Origin: Marinobacter pelagius
Lineage (GTDB): Bacteria; Pseudomonadota; Gammaproteobacteria; Pseudomonadales; Oleiphilaceae
Assembly: GCF_003315345.1 (NCBI RefSeq)
Contig: NZ_QNRO01000012.1
Location: 62,001-126,000, forward strand
Reading direction: 5' to 3'
DNA: 64,000 nt
Shown here: piece by piece, positions 8,857 to 16,522 of the stretch
Position numbering within the stretch: position 1 is the stretch's first letter
Layout of the letters: each line of letters opens with the position of its first letter
Translations under genes and position numbers: made by a program
Notes under the pieces: generated by a model
Told to the model about the DNA's origin: nothing
The model's input: only the letters and a program-made list of their open reading frames with translations
The model's database searches: none

Positions 8857-9333
8857 TCAAACCGCCCAGAAATCAAACTTGATGCCTTCTTTGGACACGC
8901 CGTGTTCCAGAATGGCCCGCGCCCTCCATAACATCTTGCCGGTACCGCACTCCGGGAGCGTGATAGTGCCTTGGTATACGCCTTTATCATCAGGTAGCAG
9001 GCGTGTCCGGACCATGCCCATGTACATGTGTAGCCCCTCGAAATCGACGATCAGGGAGTCCGCAGTCATGTTGTCGAGGCGCACGCGAATGGGAATTTCG
9101 GTCATCGATTCGATCGTGTCCCGACCAAGTTCAAGGGTGATACTCTGATCGCCCTCTCGCCCGACGCATTCACCTTCAAAAGGTGCACATTCTTCAGTGG
9201 CATAGAAAGTAACACCGGCATCGGGATCCGGCTTCAGGTAGCGCGGTAATACCAGGATGGCTGCCGCCACGACACTGAAACCGGCAACACCAAGAAGCAA
9301 TGAACGATTTTGGATGTACTGTTTCAATGGCAT
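8857..9333 (-). CDS. Unknown membrane-anchored exported protein with HMYMGM motif
   Basis: A 158-residue product if the ATG at 9333 is used. GGGA lies upstream at usable spacing; a TTG two codons earlier is an alternative. One N-terminal helix (about 12-30) anchors a periplasmic domain. Two cysteines lie early in it (ECAPFEGECVG), and a segment FEGLHMYMGM clusters His and Met residues of the kind that bind Cu(I) in periplasmic copper proteins. I do not recognise the family. Its position, 25 bases before ccdA and downstream of a cytochrome c gene, supports a role in periplasmic copper or redox handling, but no reaction can be assigned. Confidence 0.7.
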   Translation of the reverse strand: MPLKQYIQNRSLLLGVAGFSVVAAAILVLPRYLKPDPDAGVTFYATEECAPFEGECVGREGDQSITLELGRDTIESMTEIPIRVRLDNMTADSLIVDFEGLHMYMGMVRTRLLPDDKGVYQGTITLPECGTGKMLWRARAILEHGVSKEGIKFDFWAV

Positions 9334-9384
9334 TTCCAAGAGTCCCGAGATTGATAGTTAACGTCTTCTGATCGCCGTGAGGGG

Positions 9385-9840
9385 TCAGGAGGAACCCTCT
9401 GGCTCAGTGGCATTCTGACTTTCTTCCAGTTGATACCGGCGCTGATCCTCATCCCAGAAGGTCTTCAGGTACTCAATCACGGCCTGTATCTCCTGGTCGG
9501 TGAGGGTGTCCCTGAACGCCGGCATGGTCAGCCGGTCAGTCTTGTTGAAAGGGTGTCGCCATCCCTCCGCGATCATTCTGAACAACATGGCATCGCTGTG
9601 ACGCCAGATATGGCCGGTTTCATCATGAGGGGGCGGTGGTCTCTCACCGGCCTCATCCGGTTTTTGCCAGTTGGCGGCACCTTCACCCTGCCATCCGTGG
9701 CAGGAAGCGCAGGATTGCTCGTACACCTGACGGCCTTCGGCCAGCTTCGCCGGTACACTCTCGCTGGTCGCAGACCCGCCCGATGTCATTCCGGCAACTG
9801 GCGCAGCGAACAGGACCAGCGAGGCAACCCACTTATTCAT
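9385..9840 (-). CDS. Exported mono-haem cytochrome c
   Basis: A 151-residue protein starting MNKWVASLVLF, with a signal peptide of about 20 residues. One haem-binding motif CASCH is present (about residues 45-49), and the conserved methionine in LTMPAFRDTLTDQEI near the C-terminus fits the sixth haem ligand of class I cytochromes. The C-terminal helix VIEYLKTFW is typical of the fold. The start codon was chosen at 9840 because upstream in-frame residues do not look like a signal peptide. It overlaps the end of the upstream propeller gene by 8 bases, implying coupled translation. Probably a periplasmic electron carrier; donor and acceptor are unknown. Confidence 0.88.
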   Translation of the reverse strand: MNKWVASLVLFAAPVAGMTSGGSATSESVPAKLAEGRQVYEQSCASCHGWQGEGAANWQKPDEAGERPPPPHDETGHIWRHSDAMLFRMIAEGWRHPFNKTDRLTMPAFRDTLTDQEIQAVIEYLKTFWDEDQRRYQLEESQNATEPEGSS

Positions 9841-10687
9841 GAACAGATGCCCATTGGCCAGAAGCGTCACGGGCGAGCAGATCACCATTTCCGGTACCCA
9901 GCACAAGCCCCTGCGTGGGGGAGAATGTCAGAGCGGTCACGACCCCGGCGACATCAACGCCTGCCCAGGTTTCTCCACCGTCCGGACTGTGATGAAGCTG
10001 GCCCTCGATCACGGCATAAACGTTTTCAGGGGCCTCAGGATCGTAGGCAATAGCGGATACAGCGCCGCGCAACTCGCCCGCGTCGCCCCAGAAGCAGAAG
10101 CAGTCCATGGACCGGGCGACGCCGCGAGTGGTGCCGGCAAACAGCCAGCCGCTCTCCATGCTGCCGGGCATGTCCGAATGCAGGAACGCCTGCACCGGCT
10201 CCCGGGGCCCACTATCCACTTTTACCCATTCAACGCCGGCATCTCTGGAACGGAACATGCCGTCTTTTTCATGGTAGGCGTACAGAGTATTCGGCTGGGT
10301 GGCGTGAGCGGCAATGGCGGTAATACCGGCCTCGGTCAGCGTGTCGTTGAGGGATTGCCAATGCTCACTCGCACTGTCATAACGCCAAACGCCCAGGCCA
10401 GGTCCGGCCAGGTAAATGCGATTGTCCGCGCCTCTGGCCAGAGAGCGGGGTTCGGCACCGGAGGCTGCCGGCGGCAGCGGTACTTCGGTGACCGCCTGAC
10501 CTTCGAGGGCAAAGAGGCCGCCGTTTCTGAGTACCAGCAGTGCGCCTGAGGCGTTGGTCGCCAGTGCCTTCACCTGCCGGCTGTGGTCCGCTGGCTGGGC
10601 TTGAGCCGCGGCAGGCATGGCGACAGCCAGCATGAGCAGGAAAAAAACTGAGAGCAGGATGCCCGGGTGGTTAACCATCGTTTTCAT
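9833..10687 (-). CDS. Exported beta-propeller (BNR / Ycf48-like) protein
   Basis: A 284-residue product from the ATG at 10687, chosen because GAGG precedes it at good spacing and because MKTMVNHPGILLSVFFLLMLAVAMPAAA is a clean signal peptide. Several blades are visible: YAYHEKDGMFRSRDAGVEW, WLFAGTTRGVARS and HHSPDGGETWAGVD. The SxDGGxTW pattern is that of BNR or sortilin-like propellers. A cysteine pair in MDCFCFWGDAG stands out and could bind metal. Propellers of this type scaffold assembly of redox complexes in other organisms, but I do not assign one here. The gene lies 10 bases after the DUF411 gene and overlaps the cytochrome gene, so the three form one unit. Confidence 0.8.
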   Translation of the reverse strand: MKTMVNHPGILLSVFFLLMLAVAMPAAAQAQPADHSRQVKALATNASGALLVLRNGGLFALEGQAVTEVPLPPAASGAEPRSLARGADNRIYLAGPGLGVWRYDSASEHWQSLNDTLTEAGITAIAAHATQPNTLYAYHEKDGMFRSRDAGVEWVKVDSGPREPVQAFLHSDMPGSMESGWLFAGTTRGVARSMDCFCFWGDAGELRGAVSAIAYDPEAPENVYAVIEGQLHHSPDGGETWAGVDVAGVVTALTFSPTQGLVLGTGNGDLLARDASGQWASVHE

Positions 10688-10697
10688 GGGGCTGACC

Positions 10698-11210
10698 TCA
10701 GTAATCCGTGTGTTCGCGGAAAACACGTTGCTGGCCGTTGGCGTTGAAGGCGATCACCTGGTAATCGTCCTTCCGGCCCGTCTCCATGCCAGGGGTGCCA
10801 TGGGGCATGCCCGGCACCGAAAGCCCTGTGGTATCGGGCTGAGGGCTTTCCAGATAGGCCAGAATGTCACCGGCGGGCACGTGCCCTTCAATGACCAGGC
10901 CATCGATCAGCGCCGTATGGCACGAGGCCATGTCCCGGGTGACACCATGTTCCTGCTTGACTGCATTGAGGTTATCGGTCTCCACAATTCGGGTGTCAAA
11001 TCCGTTGGCAGCGAGGTGCTCCGCCCAGGACTGGCAGCAACCGCAGTTGGGGCTCTTGTAGATGGTGATGGCCTTTTCTGTCTGCTGAAGACTGGCCAGG
11101 GCGGCTTGTGATTCGACAGGTTCGTTGGCGGAAATTGCCAGGGTGGTGAAGCCGGCAGCAAAGACGGTGGCGGCCAACCCCGTACAAAGGGCAAAAGTTT
11201 TGGTTTTCAT
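10698..11210 (-). CDS. DUF411 family exported metal-binding protein
   Basis: A 170-residue protein with an N-terminal signal peptide (MKTKTFALCTGLAATVFAAG). The core ITIYKSPNCGCCQSWAEHLAANGF, then VTRDMASCHTALIDGLVIEGHVPAGDI, is the recognised DUF411 pattern; CGCC and the later SCHT supply metal ligands. Members of this family commonly sit beside copper-resistance genes and are thought to bind copper in the periplasm. Here the gene is followed after 10 bases by the propeller, and the cytochrome and CcdA genes lie downstream in the same direction. The metal is inferred from family context. Confidence 0.92.
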   Translation of the reverse strand: MKTKTFALCTGLAATVFAAGFTTLAISANEPVESQAALASLQQTEKAITIYKSPNCGCCQSWAEHLAANGFDTRIVETDNLNAVKQEHGVTRDMASCHTALIDGLVIEGHVPAGDILAYLESPQPDTTGLSVPGMPHGTPGMETGRKDDYQVIAFNANGQQRVFREHTDY

Positions 11211-11249
11211 GGATGATTCTCGATCGATATGAGCTTTGGGCAGCGTAAC

Positions 11250-11277
11250 GCCCGGGGCATGCGTCGCATCCCCGGGC
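11250..11277. other. Strong GC-rich hairpin between two exported-protein genes
   Basis: GCCCGGGG at 11250-11257 pairs with CCCCGGGC at 11270-11277, and inside them ATGCG pairs with CGCAT around a single T. It lies downstream of the Met/His-rich gene stop and upstream of the DUF411 start. On the minus strand no T tract follows, so intrinsic termination is unlikely. An RNA-stabilising or processing hairpin that uncouples expression of the two genes is more probable. Confidence 0.55.
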
Positions 11278-11307
11278 TCTGTGTGTCAGTTCAGGTCAGT
11301 GTTCGAA

Positions 11308-11613
11308 CTAGCCTGCCTGACCGCCTTTATCTTCGGTGTCGCCGTGCGTGGCGTCGCTGATATGGCTCTGCATCATTTTCATGCAGGACTCCATCATGGC
11401 TGCACGATCTTCGGGGGACATGTCAGACATCATGTTCATCATTCCCATCATGCCTCCCATTCCATCCATGCCTTGGGATGACATCATTCCATGGTGGTCG
11501 GAATGACCGGCCATCGTGCCTTCACCCTCGCCATGGGCGAAAGTGGAGAAGAGCGCGACGCTGCCTGCCAGAGTTGCGGCGGCCAGGATAAGCTTGAGCT
11601 TTGAATTACGCAT
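11308..11613 (-). CDS. Exported Met/His-rich probable copper-binding protein
   Basis: A 101-residue protein from the ATG at 11613, preceded by GGAGTG. A signal peptide (MRNSKLKLILAAATLAGSVALFSTFAHG) is followed by a low-complexity domain rich in methionine and histidine, including GHSDHHGMMSSQ and GMGGMMGMMNMM, and then SPEDRAAMMESCMKMMQSH. Such sequences bind Cu(I)/Cu(II) in periplasmic copper-storage or delivery proteins. No enzymatic domain is present. It has its own leader and is separated from the DUF411 gene by a strong hairpin, so it may be expressed at a different level from the genes downstream. Confidence 0.82.
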   Translation of the reverse strand: MRNSKLKLILAAATLAGSVALFSTFAHGEGEGTMAGHSDHHGMMSSQGMDGMGGMMGMMNMMSDMSPEDRAAMMESCMKMMQSHISDATHGDTEDKGGQAG

Positions 11614-11723
11614 TTGATTCACTCCGGTTAAGGCCTCGTTTCGGATAAACGGAAACTCAGGACCTTGTTGCAAGTAATAACGTCAAAGAGTCTGCCGCAA
11701 TGGGCAAACGTCCGGGTTAAGAC

Positions 11724-12107
11724 TCAGGAGTGATGTTCTGGAGGGGGAGTAATCGAAGCCAGGAACGGATTCTGATAAAACGCCGCTCGGGTGATCGATA
11801 AGGGCTGAGAGCCGGTATCGGTGAAACCGATGGAACTCCCTGGTAAGAGAGCGAGGCTCACGTTGACCCCGCATTTGACCAATCCGGTGGCGCTCGCGCA
11901 GGCCATATCAGGGGCGGAAACGCAATCCGTTGTGGTATCGGAGGAAGAACCGGAGTTTTCGGCCTGGACATTCATCATCGAGCCGCAATCCGCCATTGCA
12001 GTCTCCGCCTGATTAACCGCTACGTTTGACATAGCAAACGCAGGCCCGCTCATCACCAGCAGTAGTGATAGCAACAGGGCCATGATTGGGCGGCTTTTTG
12101 CAGACAT
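11724..12107 (-). CDS. Small exported cysteine-containing protein of unknown family
   Basis: The frame from the ATG at 12107 gives 127 residues; a second ATG at 12083 (MALLLSLLLVMSGPAFA) would also give a signal peptide. The mature part has four cysteines (ADCGSMMN, TDCVSAP, MACASA, VKCGVN) and several methionines, then a hydrophobic tail ending PPPEHHS. I do not recognise it. It is the first gene of the copper-like series, and a TATAAT hexamer lies only four bases upstream of the first ATG, so the message would be leaderless or the second ATG is used. An imperfect role as a copper-induced exported protein is inferred from position only. Confidence 0.6.
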   Translation of the reverse strand: MSAKSRPIMALLLSLLLVMSGPAFAMSNVAVNQAETAMADCGSMMNVQAENSGSSSDTTTDCVSAPDMACASATGLVKCGVNVSLALLPGSSIGFTDTGSQPLSITRAAFYQNPFLASITPPPEHHS

Positions 12108-12111
12108 CCTG

Positions 12112-12157
12112 ATTATAGGTCCCAGGGTGAGAAAGTAGAGTCTGTGACACACAGACT
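12112..12157 (-). promoter_or_regulatory. Candidate promoter with 19-bp perfect palindrome at the -35 position
   Basis: AGTCTGTG at 12139-12146 and CACAGACT at 12150-12157 are perfect reverse complements around ACA. On the minus strand TATAAT occupies 12117-12112 and no -35 match exists at the expected spacing. The palindrome centre lies about 43 bases upstream of the predicted start of transcription, the usual position of a class II activator. It fits none of the CueR, CopY or MerR operator patterns I know. The regulator is not encoded in the window. Confidence 0.45.
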
Positions 12158-12550
12158 AGGTTTCAGTTCCAAAGATCGTAGCACTTTTTGGTTCAATGTT
12201 TACAGAGCGGGGGTGGCTTTTCTGCGAGGCCATGGTGAGGTTCTTCCAATTTAGGGGGGGGATTATCAGTTACCGAGTATTTTTCAAGCCAGGAGAAACA
12301 TAAAGCGGTTTGAATCCTCTCCCTCGCGCCAATTTTATGCTACGGAGGCGTGCGCAGCATAACGAGTGACTGTGGTTCTGCGTGCATATTGAATGTCCGC
12401 TTTGCGACCAAGACGCGCTTATTACCGCCCATCAGCTTGCCCATCCGTTCAACGCTGGCTCCAAAAGGCCTCCCGTAAATCGCAGCATATGGCGAGAGGG
12501 CAAAGCCCTCCACAAAGCTCACAGTATTTTTTTACATACGTGCTTACATA
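12158..12550. other. Gene-poor stretch upstream of the copper-like cassette
   Basis: I see no convincing gene here. Frames on both strands lack ribosome sites and domain-like composition. The motif at 12391-12409 repeats the one at 7946-7964 with one mismatch. A run of seven or more G lies near 12254-12262. At 12520-12555 CACAGTAT and ATACTGTG form an AT-rich inverted repeat just outside the acylase terminator. The lower GC and repeat motif suggest old insertion or cassette remnants. Confidence 0.35.
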
Positions 12551-12561
12551 CTGTGTAAAAA

Positions 12562-12597
12562 ATAGAAATGCCCCGAGAGCGCCTGCTCACGGGGCAT
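12562..12597 (-). terminator. Intrinsic terminator of the acylase gene
   Basis: ATGCCCCG at 12568-12575 pairs perfectly with CGGGGCAT at 12590-12597. Read on the minus strand the stem is followed by TTTCTATTTTTT, a good U tract. It lies about 75 bases past the acylase stop. Confidence 0.75.
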
Positions 12598-12672
12598 TCA
12601 GTCACTCACTTACCAATTTACATAAAGTTTACTATTACTTTGAAAGGGGCCCTTTGTTCGTTCCAGACCGGA

Positions 12673-15174
12673 TTAATCGCGAGCCAGTTCCACGAGCCGG
12701 TATTCCACCAGGTTCGGGTCGGAGCGGATAGCTTCCTCGGTATACGGGAAGGCAATCCATTGCTTCTCGGAATAGGCCTGAGTCATATCCTTGAAATAGG
12801 GCGAGGCGGGATCGGTGGACTGGGAGTAGGTCACAAAGCCCTCGGCTTTCGGCGTGCCATTTTCCCGCCAGGTGACGGTCTGGATGTAGCTGTTGCCGTA
12901 GTTCACATCATAGCGCCCATCACTCAGATCATTCGGTCGGGAACTGGCGATGGTAAAGCTGCCTTCGAAACCCTCACCTCCGAAAATCGGGATTGGCGTG
13001 TCGTGGATTCCAGACAACTGGATATCCCGGACGGCCGCATCCAGCGCAATCGGGGAGTCCTGGATTCGTTGCACGCCATCGGCAAAGGCCGCCTGGATCA
13101 GCGGACTCGCCACATTGAGGTTCGCCGGTGTATTGACCGGATCGTTCGGATCGAACGGAGTCAGCCACTTGTCCGGCGAGGTGACCGGCAAAGGGTCAAT
13201 ACCACGCCAGAATTCCCGCCAGATATGGCCGCCCACGGAGTCCAGGTTGTGGGTGCCGTCCCACTGTCTCAACACCTCGCAGGCGGCTGAAATGTCCACC
13301 GGCTGGCCGGAGCTGCTCAGTAACGTGCCTGACGGGCAGTAAGCGTCAAGCACATCCTGCCGCGCCAATTCCTCTGACAGCAGGCTGCTATTGAGTACCA
13401 CGGACTGGAGGTTGGCGAGGTCAAAGCCGAGGCTGCCGGCCAGTCCATCGGTCCCGTCCAGGCGATCCTGGACCTGTTGCATGCACTTGCGGGTCCTCAG
13501 AGTTCGCGCTGTCTCCTCATCACCGATGATTGCGGCGAAGCCGGTAAGCGGTTCTTCCGGGTTGGTGACCCAGTAGCTGTCGTTGCAATTGTGCACCCAG
13601 TCGTCCCGGCGGAGGGTCGGGAGGTTGGCTGGCCCGAAGATGCCGGCTGCGGGTGCATCCGGATCGGAGTCCCATTCGCAATCGGCCCGGGAGCCATCCA
13701 GCACCGGCAGCCCCGGAGCCAGCTGGTCGAAAACCGGGGACAGGGCGGTGGCGCAAACCGTGGCCTTGTCATCCGGCACGTTCGGTACGACCGTCACATC
13801 GCCGTAGTACGCCTGCTGGCCCGGACCGGTTGCCACGGTGTTGACCCAGGGTACGCCCAGGACACTGGCGTGCAGGTCCACGAATTCCTCGAAGCTGTCG
13901 GCCTGGTTCCAGCGGAAGAACTGATTCAGCAGGCGGTCATTTTCCGCATTGGCATCACGGAGTGTGTAGGCCTTCAGGGACGACCAGTTCAGAACCGGAA
14001 CACCAGCGGCCTCGAAGGTCAGCATCGGGCCGTACTTCGACCGATACAGGGTGCGGGTGCGTTCTCCGACGGTACCATCCTCTTCCAGTACTTCAATGGT
14101 GATATCGGAGCTTTCCATATCGACATATTCACCCTCGTACAGGTATTGAGTCGGATCGGCCGGGTTCAGAGTGAGCTCGTAGAAGGTGAACCTGTAGGCC
14201 GTGGATACCGTGTGGCTCCAGGCAAAATGCTCGTTGAAACCGATAAGGACAGCGGGTAAGCCATACAACGCCGCCCCCATGATTTCGGTTTCGCCGCCGA
14301 CCTTCAGGTGGGCCAGATAAAGGCGTTCCGTTTTCTCCCAGGGAAAGTGCGGGTTGCCGAACAGTATTGATTCGCCAGTCCGGCTTGCTTCTGCTGAAAG
14401 GCCATACATGTTGCTGCCAATCGGGAGTTCTGCGCTGAAGGGGAAGGGCAGGCTTCCGCTCCCCTCGCCCTCCAGCGCCGAGAGCAGATCCTCGGCGGTG
14501 GGCAGAGTGGTATCCGTGGTTTCCGGTGGTTGCGCAGTGGCTATACCATCGACGAATACCGAGGAGCTTGCCAGCACCGCAAGCCGAAGATAGCGCCGGT
14601 ACATGTCCTGCTCTTCCAGGGCGAACAGCCACTCCTTGTCCCGGCAGGCCTCGTGCCGGCCCGGGTGCTGGCCGTCCCGCACTTCCGATAGATAACGGTT
14701 GAATCCGTCTACATAGCCTTTCGAGGCTTCCAGCACCTCCGGGTCACTGTTTGACTTGAAAGGCGCAATGGCTTCATCGGTCAGGGTGGTACGCCAGAAG
14801 AAGTCCGCATTCAGGTTGGTCGTGGAGGCCCCGTTGGAGGGAATGCTGTATGGTCCTTCCGGGCCAAGATACCGGGATCGCAAGCCCCGGATGGTCAGGG
14901 TGTCTTCAGCGAGCAGACACAGGTTGTCCTCAGCCTGTGCGTAGCCATAGGCGTAACCGAGGCTGGAGAAATCATCTGCCTCGATATGTGGAATGCCAAA
15001 GGAGGTACGTCTTAGGGTCGCCCGGTACAGGGTTTGCCTGTCGCCGACAAGCTCAGTTTCTGATCCGTCTCCGGGAGGCAGAGGTGGGGGTGATGACGGG
15101 TCATTGTTGGAGAGGCATCCGGTCAGGATAAAGGGAATCAGTGCCAGTTGAATTGCTTGTTTCGGGTTCATCAT
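12673..15174 (-). CDS. Lipoprotein Ntn-hydrolase of the penicillin / homoserine-lactone acylase family
   Basis: An 833-residue precursor if the first of two adjacent ATGs (15174) is used. The N-terminus MMNPKQAIQLALIPFILTGC is a lipoprotein signal, with LTGC as lipobox, then a proline-rich linker. The family alpha part begins around RRTSFGIPHIEADDFSSLGYAYGYAQAEDNL. The autocatalytic junction is PIG-SNMYGLSAEAS, with Ser254 as the predicted N-terminal nucleophile; NPHFPWE follows as expected. The family hydrolyses amide bonds of beta-lactams, acyl-homoserine lactones or related amides after self-cleavage into two chains. The substrate cannot be told from sequence. Lipid anchoring is less usual than simple periplasmic export and suggests an outer-membrane location. 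It is transcribed alone, divergent from the TRAP operon across a 224-bp gap holding a TCCTTG-CATC-CAAGGA hairpin at 15327-15342. Confidence 0.88.
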   Translation of the reverse strand: MMNPKQAIQLALIPFILTGCLSNNDPSSPPPLPPGDGSETELVGDRQTLYRATLRRTSFGIPHIEADDFSSLGYAYGYAQAEDNLCLLAEDTLTIRGLRSRYLGPEGPYSIPSNGASTTNLNADFFWRTTLTDEAIAPFKSNSDPEVLEASKGYVDGFNRYLSEVRDGQHPGRHEACRDKEWLFALEEQDMYRRYLRLAVLASSSVFVDGIATAQPPETTDTTLPTAEDLLSALEGEGSGSLPFPFSAELPIGSNMYGLSAEASRTGESILFGNPHFPWEKTERLYLAHLKVGGETEIMGAALYGLPAVLIGFNEHFAWSHTVSTAYRFTFYELTLNPADPTQYLYEGEYVDMESSDITIEVLEEDGTVGERTRTLYRSKYGPMLTFEAAGVPVLNWSSLKAYTLRDANAENDRLLNQFFRWNQADSFEEFVDLHASVLGVPWVNTVATGPGQQAYYGDVTVVPNVPDDKATVCATALSPVFDQLAPGLPVLDGSRADCEWDSDPDAPAAGIFGPANLPTLRRDDWVHNCNDSYWVTNPEEPLTGFAAIIGDEETARTLRTRKCMQQVQDRLDGTDGLAGSLGFDLANLQSVVLNSSLLSEELARQDVLDAYCPSGTLLSSSGQPVDISAACEVLRQWDGTHNLDSVGGHIWREFWRGIDPLPVTSPDKWLTPFDPNDPVNTPANLNVASPLIQAAFADGVQRIQDSPIALDAAVRDIQLSGIHDTPIPIFGGEGFEGSFTIASSRPNDLSDGRYDVNYGNSYIQTVTWRENGTPKAEGFVTYSQSTDPASPYFKDMTQAYSEKQWIAFPYTEEAIRSDPNLVEYRLVELARD

Positions 15175-15398
15175 CGTGTCGCCTTGTTTTGTTGTTTTGG
15201 CAACGCAGGGAACGGGGCGAACCGGCAAAAGGTTCCGTCATGCAGTCCTTTCCATGAGGGCCATTGGCCTCATCGGCATATCCGCTTCGGCAATCGAGCC
15301 ATTTTTGTCTGACAGTTTTGGTCGCATCCTTGCATCCAAGGACGATGAGGGTAGGGATACCTTTCAATCTATAAAAACAATGCAAAGCAGGGCGAATT

Positions 15399-16463
15399 AT
15401 GATTTCCACTCTGGTTACCTTATACCGCCGCAGTCGCGTGGCTTCTTCAAAACTTCTGACCGCCGGGGCGTTGATCCTGCTTGCCGGCTGTTCCGCGAAC
15501 CCGATCTACACCACCACCGGTGTGGTGCTCTCAAACTATTCCGAGGGTGAGGCCACCCCTTATGTCCTGCAGATGTCTGATCCCAGGATGGCGTGCGCAC
15601 TGGGTGAAGGCATTGATCCGCTGCTCTATTCCTTCTCGCGAGTGACCGACGCACCGGACAGCACCGGTTCTCTGCTGATGCTGCTGGCGGGTAACTGTGC
15701 CGAGTACAAGGCCTGGGAGGCGGAGCTGGCCTACCTGCGGGCGGACTACCAGGGCAATGTCGAGGCTGCCAAGGACGCCAGAATAGAGGCCAAACGCCTG
15801 AATGCCCTGACCGCCAAGCGTCGCTATGCCTCCTTCCAGAGAGCGATGGCCGCCTACGAATTTGATCCTTCAGTCGAGCCGGTGGAATGCCCGTTCCTGT
15901 TCAGCGAGCAGGACGAGCTCACCTTCCTGCTGGGGCTGCTGACCGGCATGCAGGCCATCGTGAACGATGCCAACTCCGGCGCCATGGCGGGCGTGCCCAA
16001 AAACATCGCGCCCCAGGCCGAGCGCGCCGCCGCCTGCCTGGATAATGAAAAGTGGGGGGGGATGCCCAACGCTATCCGTGCGCTGGTCTGGCTGCTGTTG
16101 CCGGATACCCGTCCGGCGCTGTCTCCGGATCCCTGGCAGGTGCTTGAGCACAGCATGGAGCTCGGAATCGAAAAGGGCATGCGCGTACCGCACGCACTCC
16201 AGGCGGTGGCGGCCGAAACCTTCGGGCGTCCCGACAAGCTGGAGGAAGCTATCGCCTCCTTCGTTGAGTCAAATGCAACCGTTGAGGTCTGGGACGAGTA
16301 CCGTCTGGTGGATGAAGTAGCTGCTGGCGTGATCCGCTTCTCGTCCGACAAGCACTGGTCTGCCAATTATGGCTACCGGACCCCGCAGGCTTTCTTTGGC
16401 AAGATGAGCCCGCAGCGGGAAACCGAGAATGTTGAAACCATGAGTCTGGATGGCCTGCTCTGA
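15399..16463 (+). CDS. TatT-like lipoprotein, TRAP transporter T component
   Basis: A 354-residue protein with a lipoprotein signal ending in LILLAGC near residue 30. The remainder is predominantly helical and contains AEYKAWEAELAYLRADYQGN, FLLGLLTGMQAIV and repeated alpha-hairpin-like stretches, matching my recollection of the TRAP-associated T-component family (treponemal TatT). Such lipoproteins assemble as helical repeat oligomers that dock the periplasmic binding protein. The start follows AGGGCG. Next come a binding protein (59 bases later) and a TRAP large permease, so it opens a three-gene transport operon. The family call rests on context and general features, with moderate certainty. 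Confidence 0.75.
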   Translation: MISTLVTLYRRSRVASSKLLTAGALILLAGCSANPIYTTTGVVLSNYSEGEATPYVLQMSDPRMACALGEGIDPLLYSFSRVTDAPDSTGSLLMLLAGNCAEYKAWEAELAYLRADYQGNVEAAKDARIEAKRLNALTAKRRYASFQRAMAAYEFDPSVEPVECPFLFSEQDELTFLLGLLTGMQAIVNDANSGAMAGVPKNIAPQAERAAACLDNEKWGGMPNAIRALVWLLLPDTRPALSPDPWQVLEHSMELGIEKGMRVPHALQAVAAETFGRPDKLEEAIASFVESNATVEVWDEYRLVDEVAAGVIRFSSDKHWSANYGYRTPQAFFGKMSPQRETENVETMSLDGLL

Positions 16464-16522
16464 GGCGGGCTGTTATCTCCCTCTGAACTAACGATAAACA
16501 CAAGAATGACCCGGAGGTCGTT

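Noticed and set aside
9430-10549. Plus-strand frames opposite the cytochrome and propeller genes
   Set aside because: The minus-strand genes carry signal peptides and the haem motif; the plus frames carry nothing recognisable.
12340-12522. 60-residue minus-strand frame in the gene-poor stretch
   Set aside because: It crosses the repeated 19-base motif, lacks a ribosome site and shows no recognisable family; more likely a repeat-derived frame.
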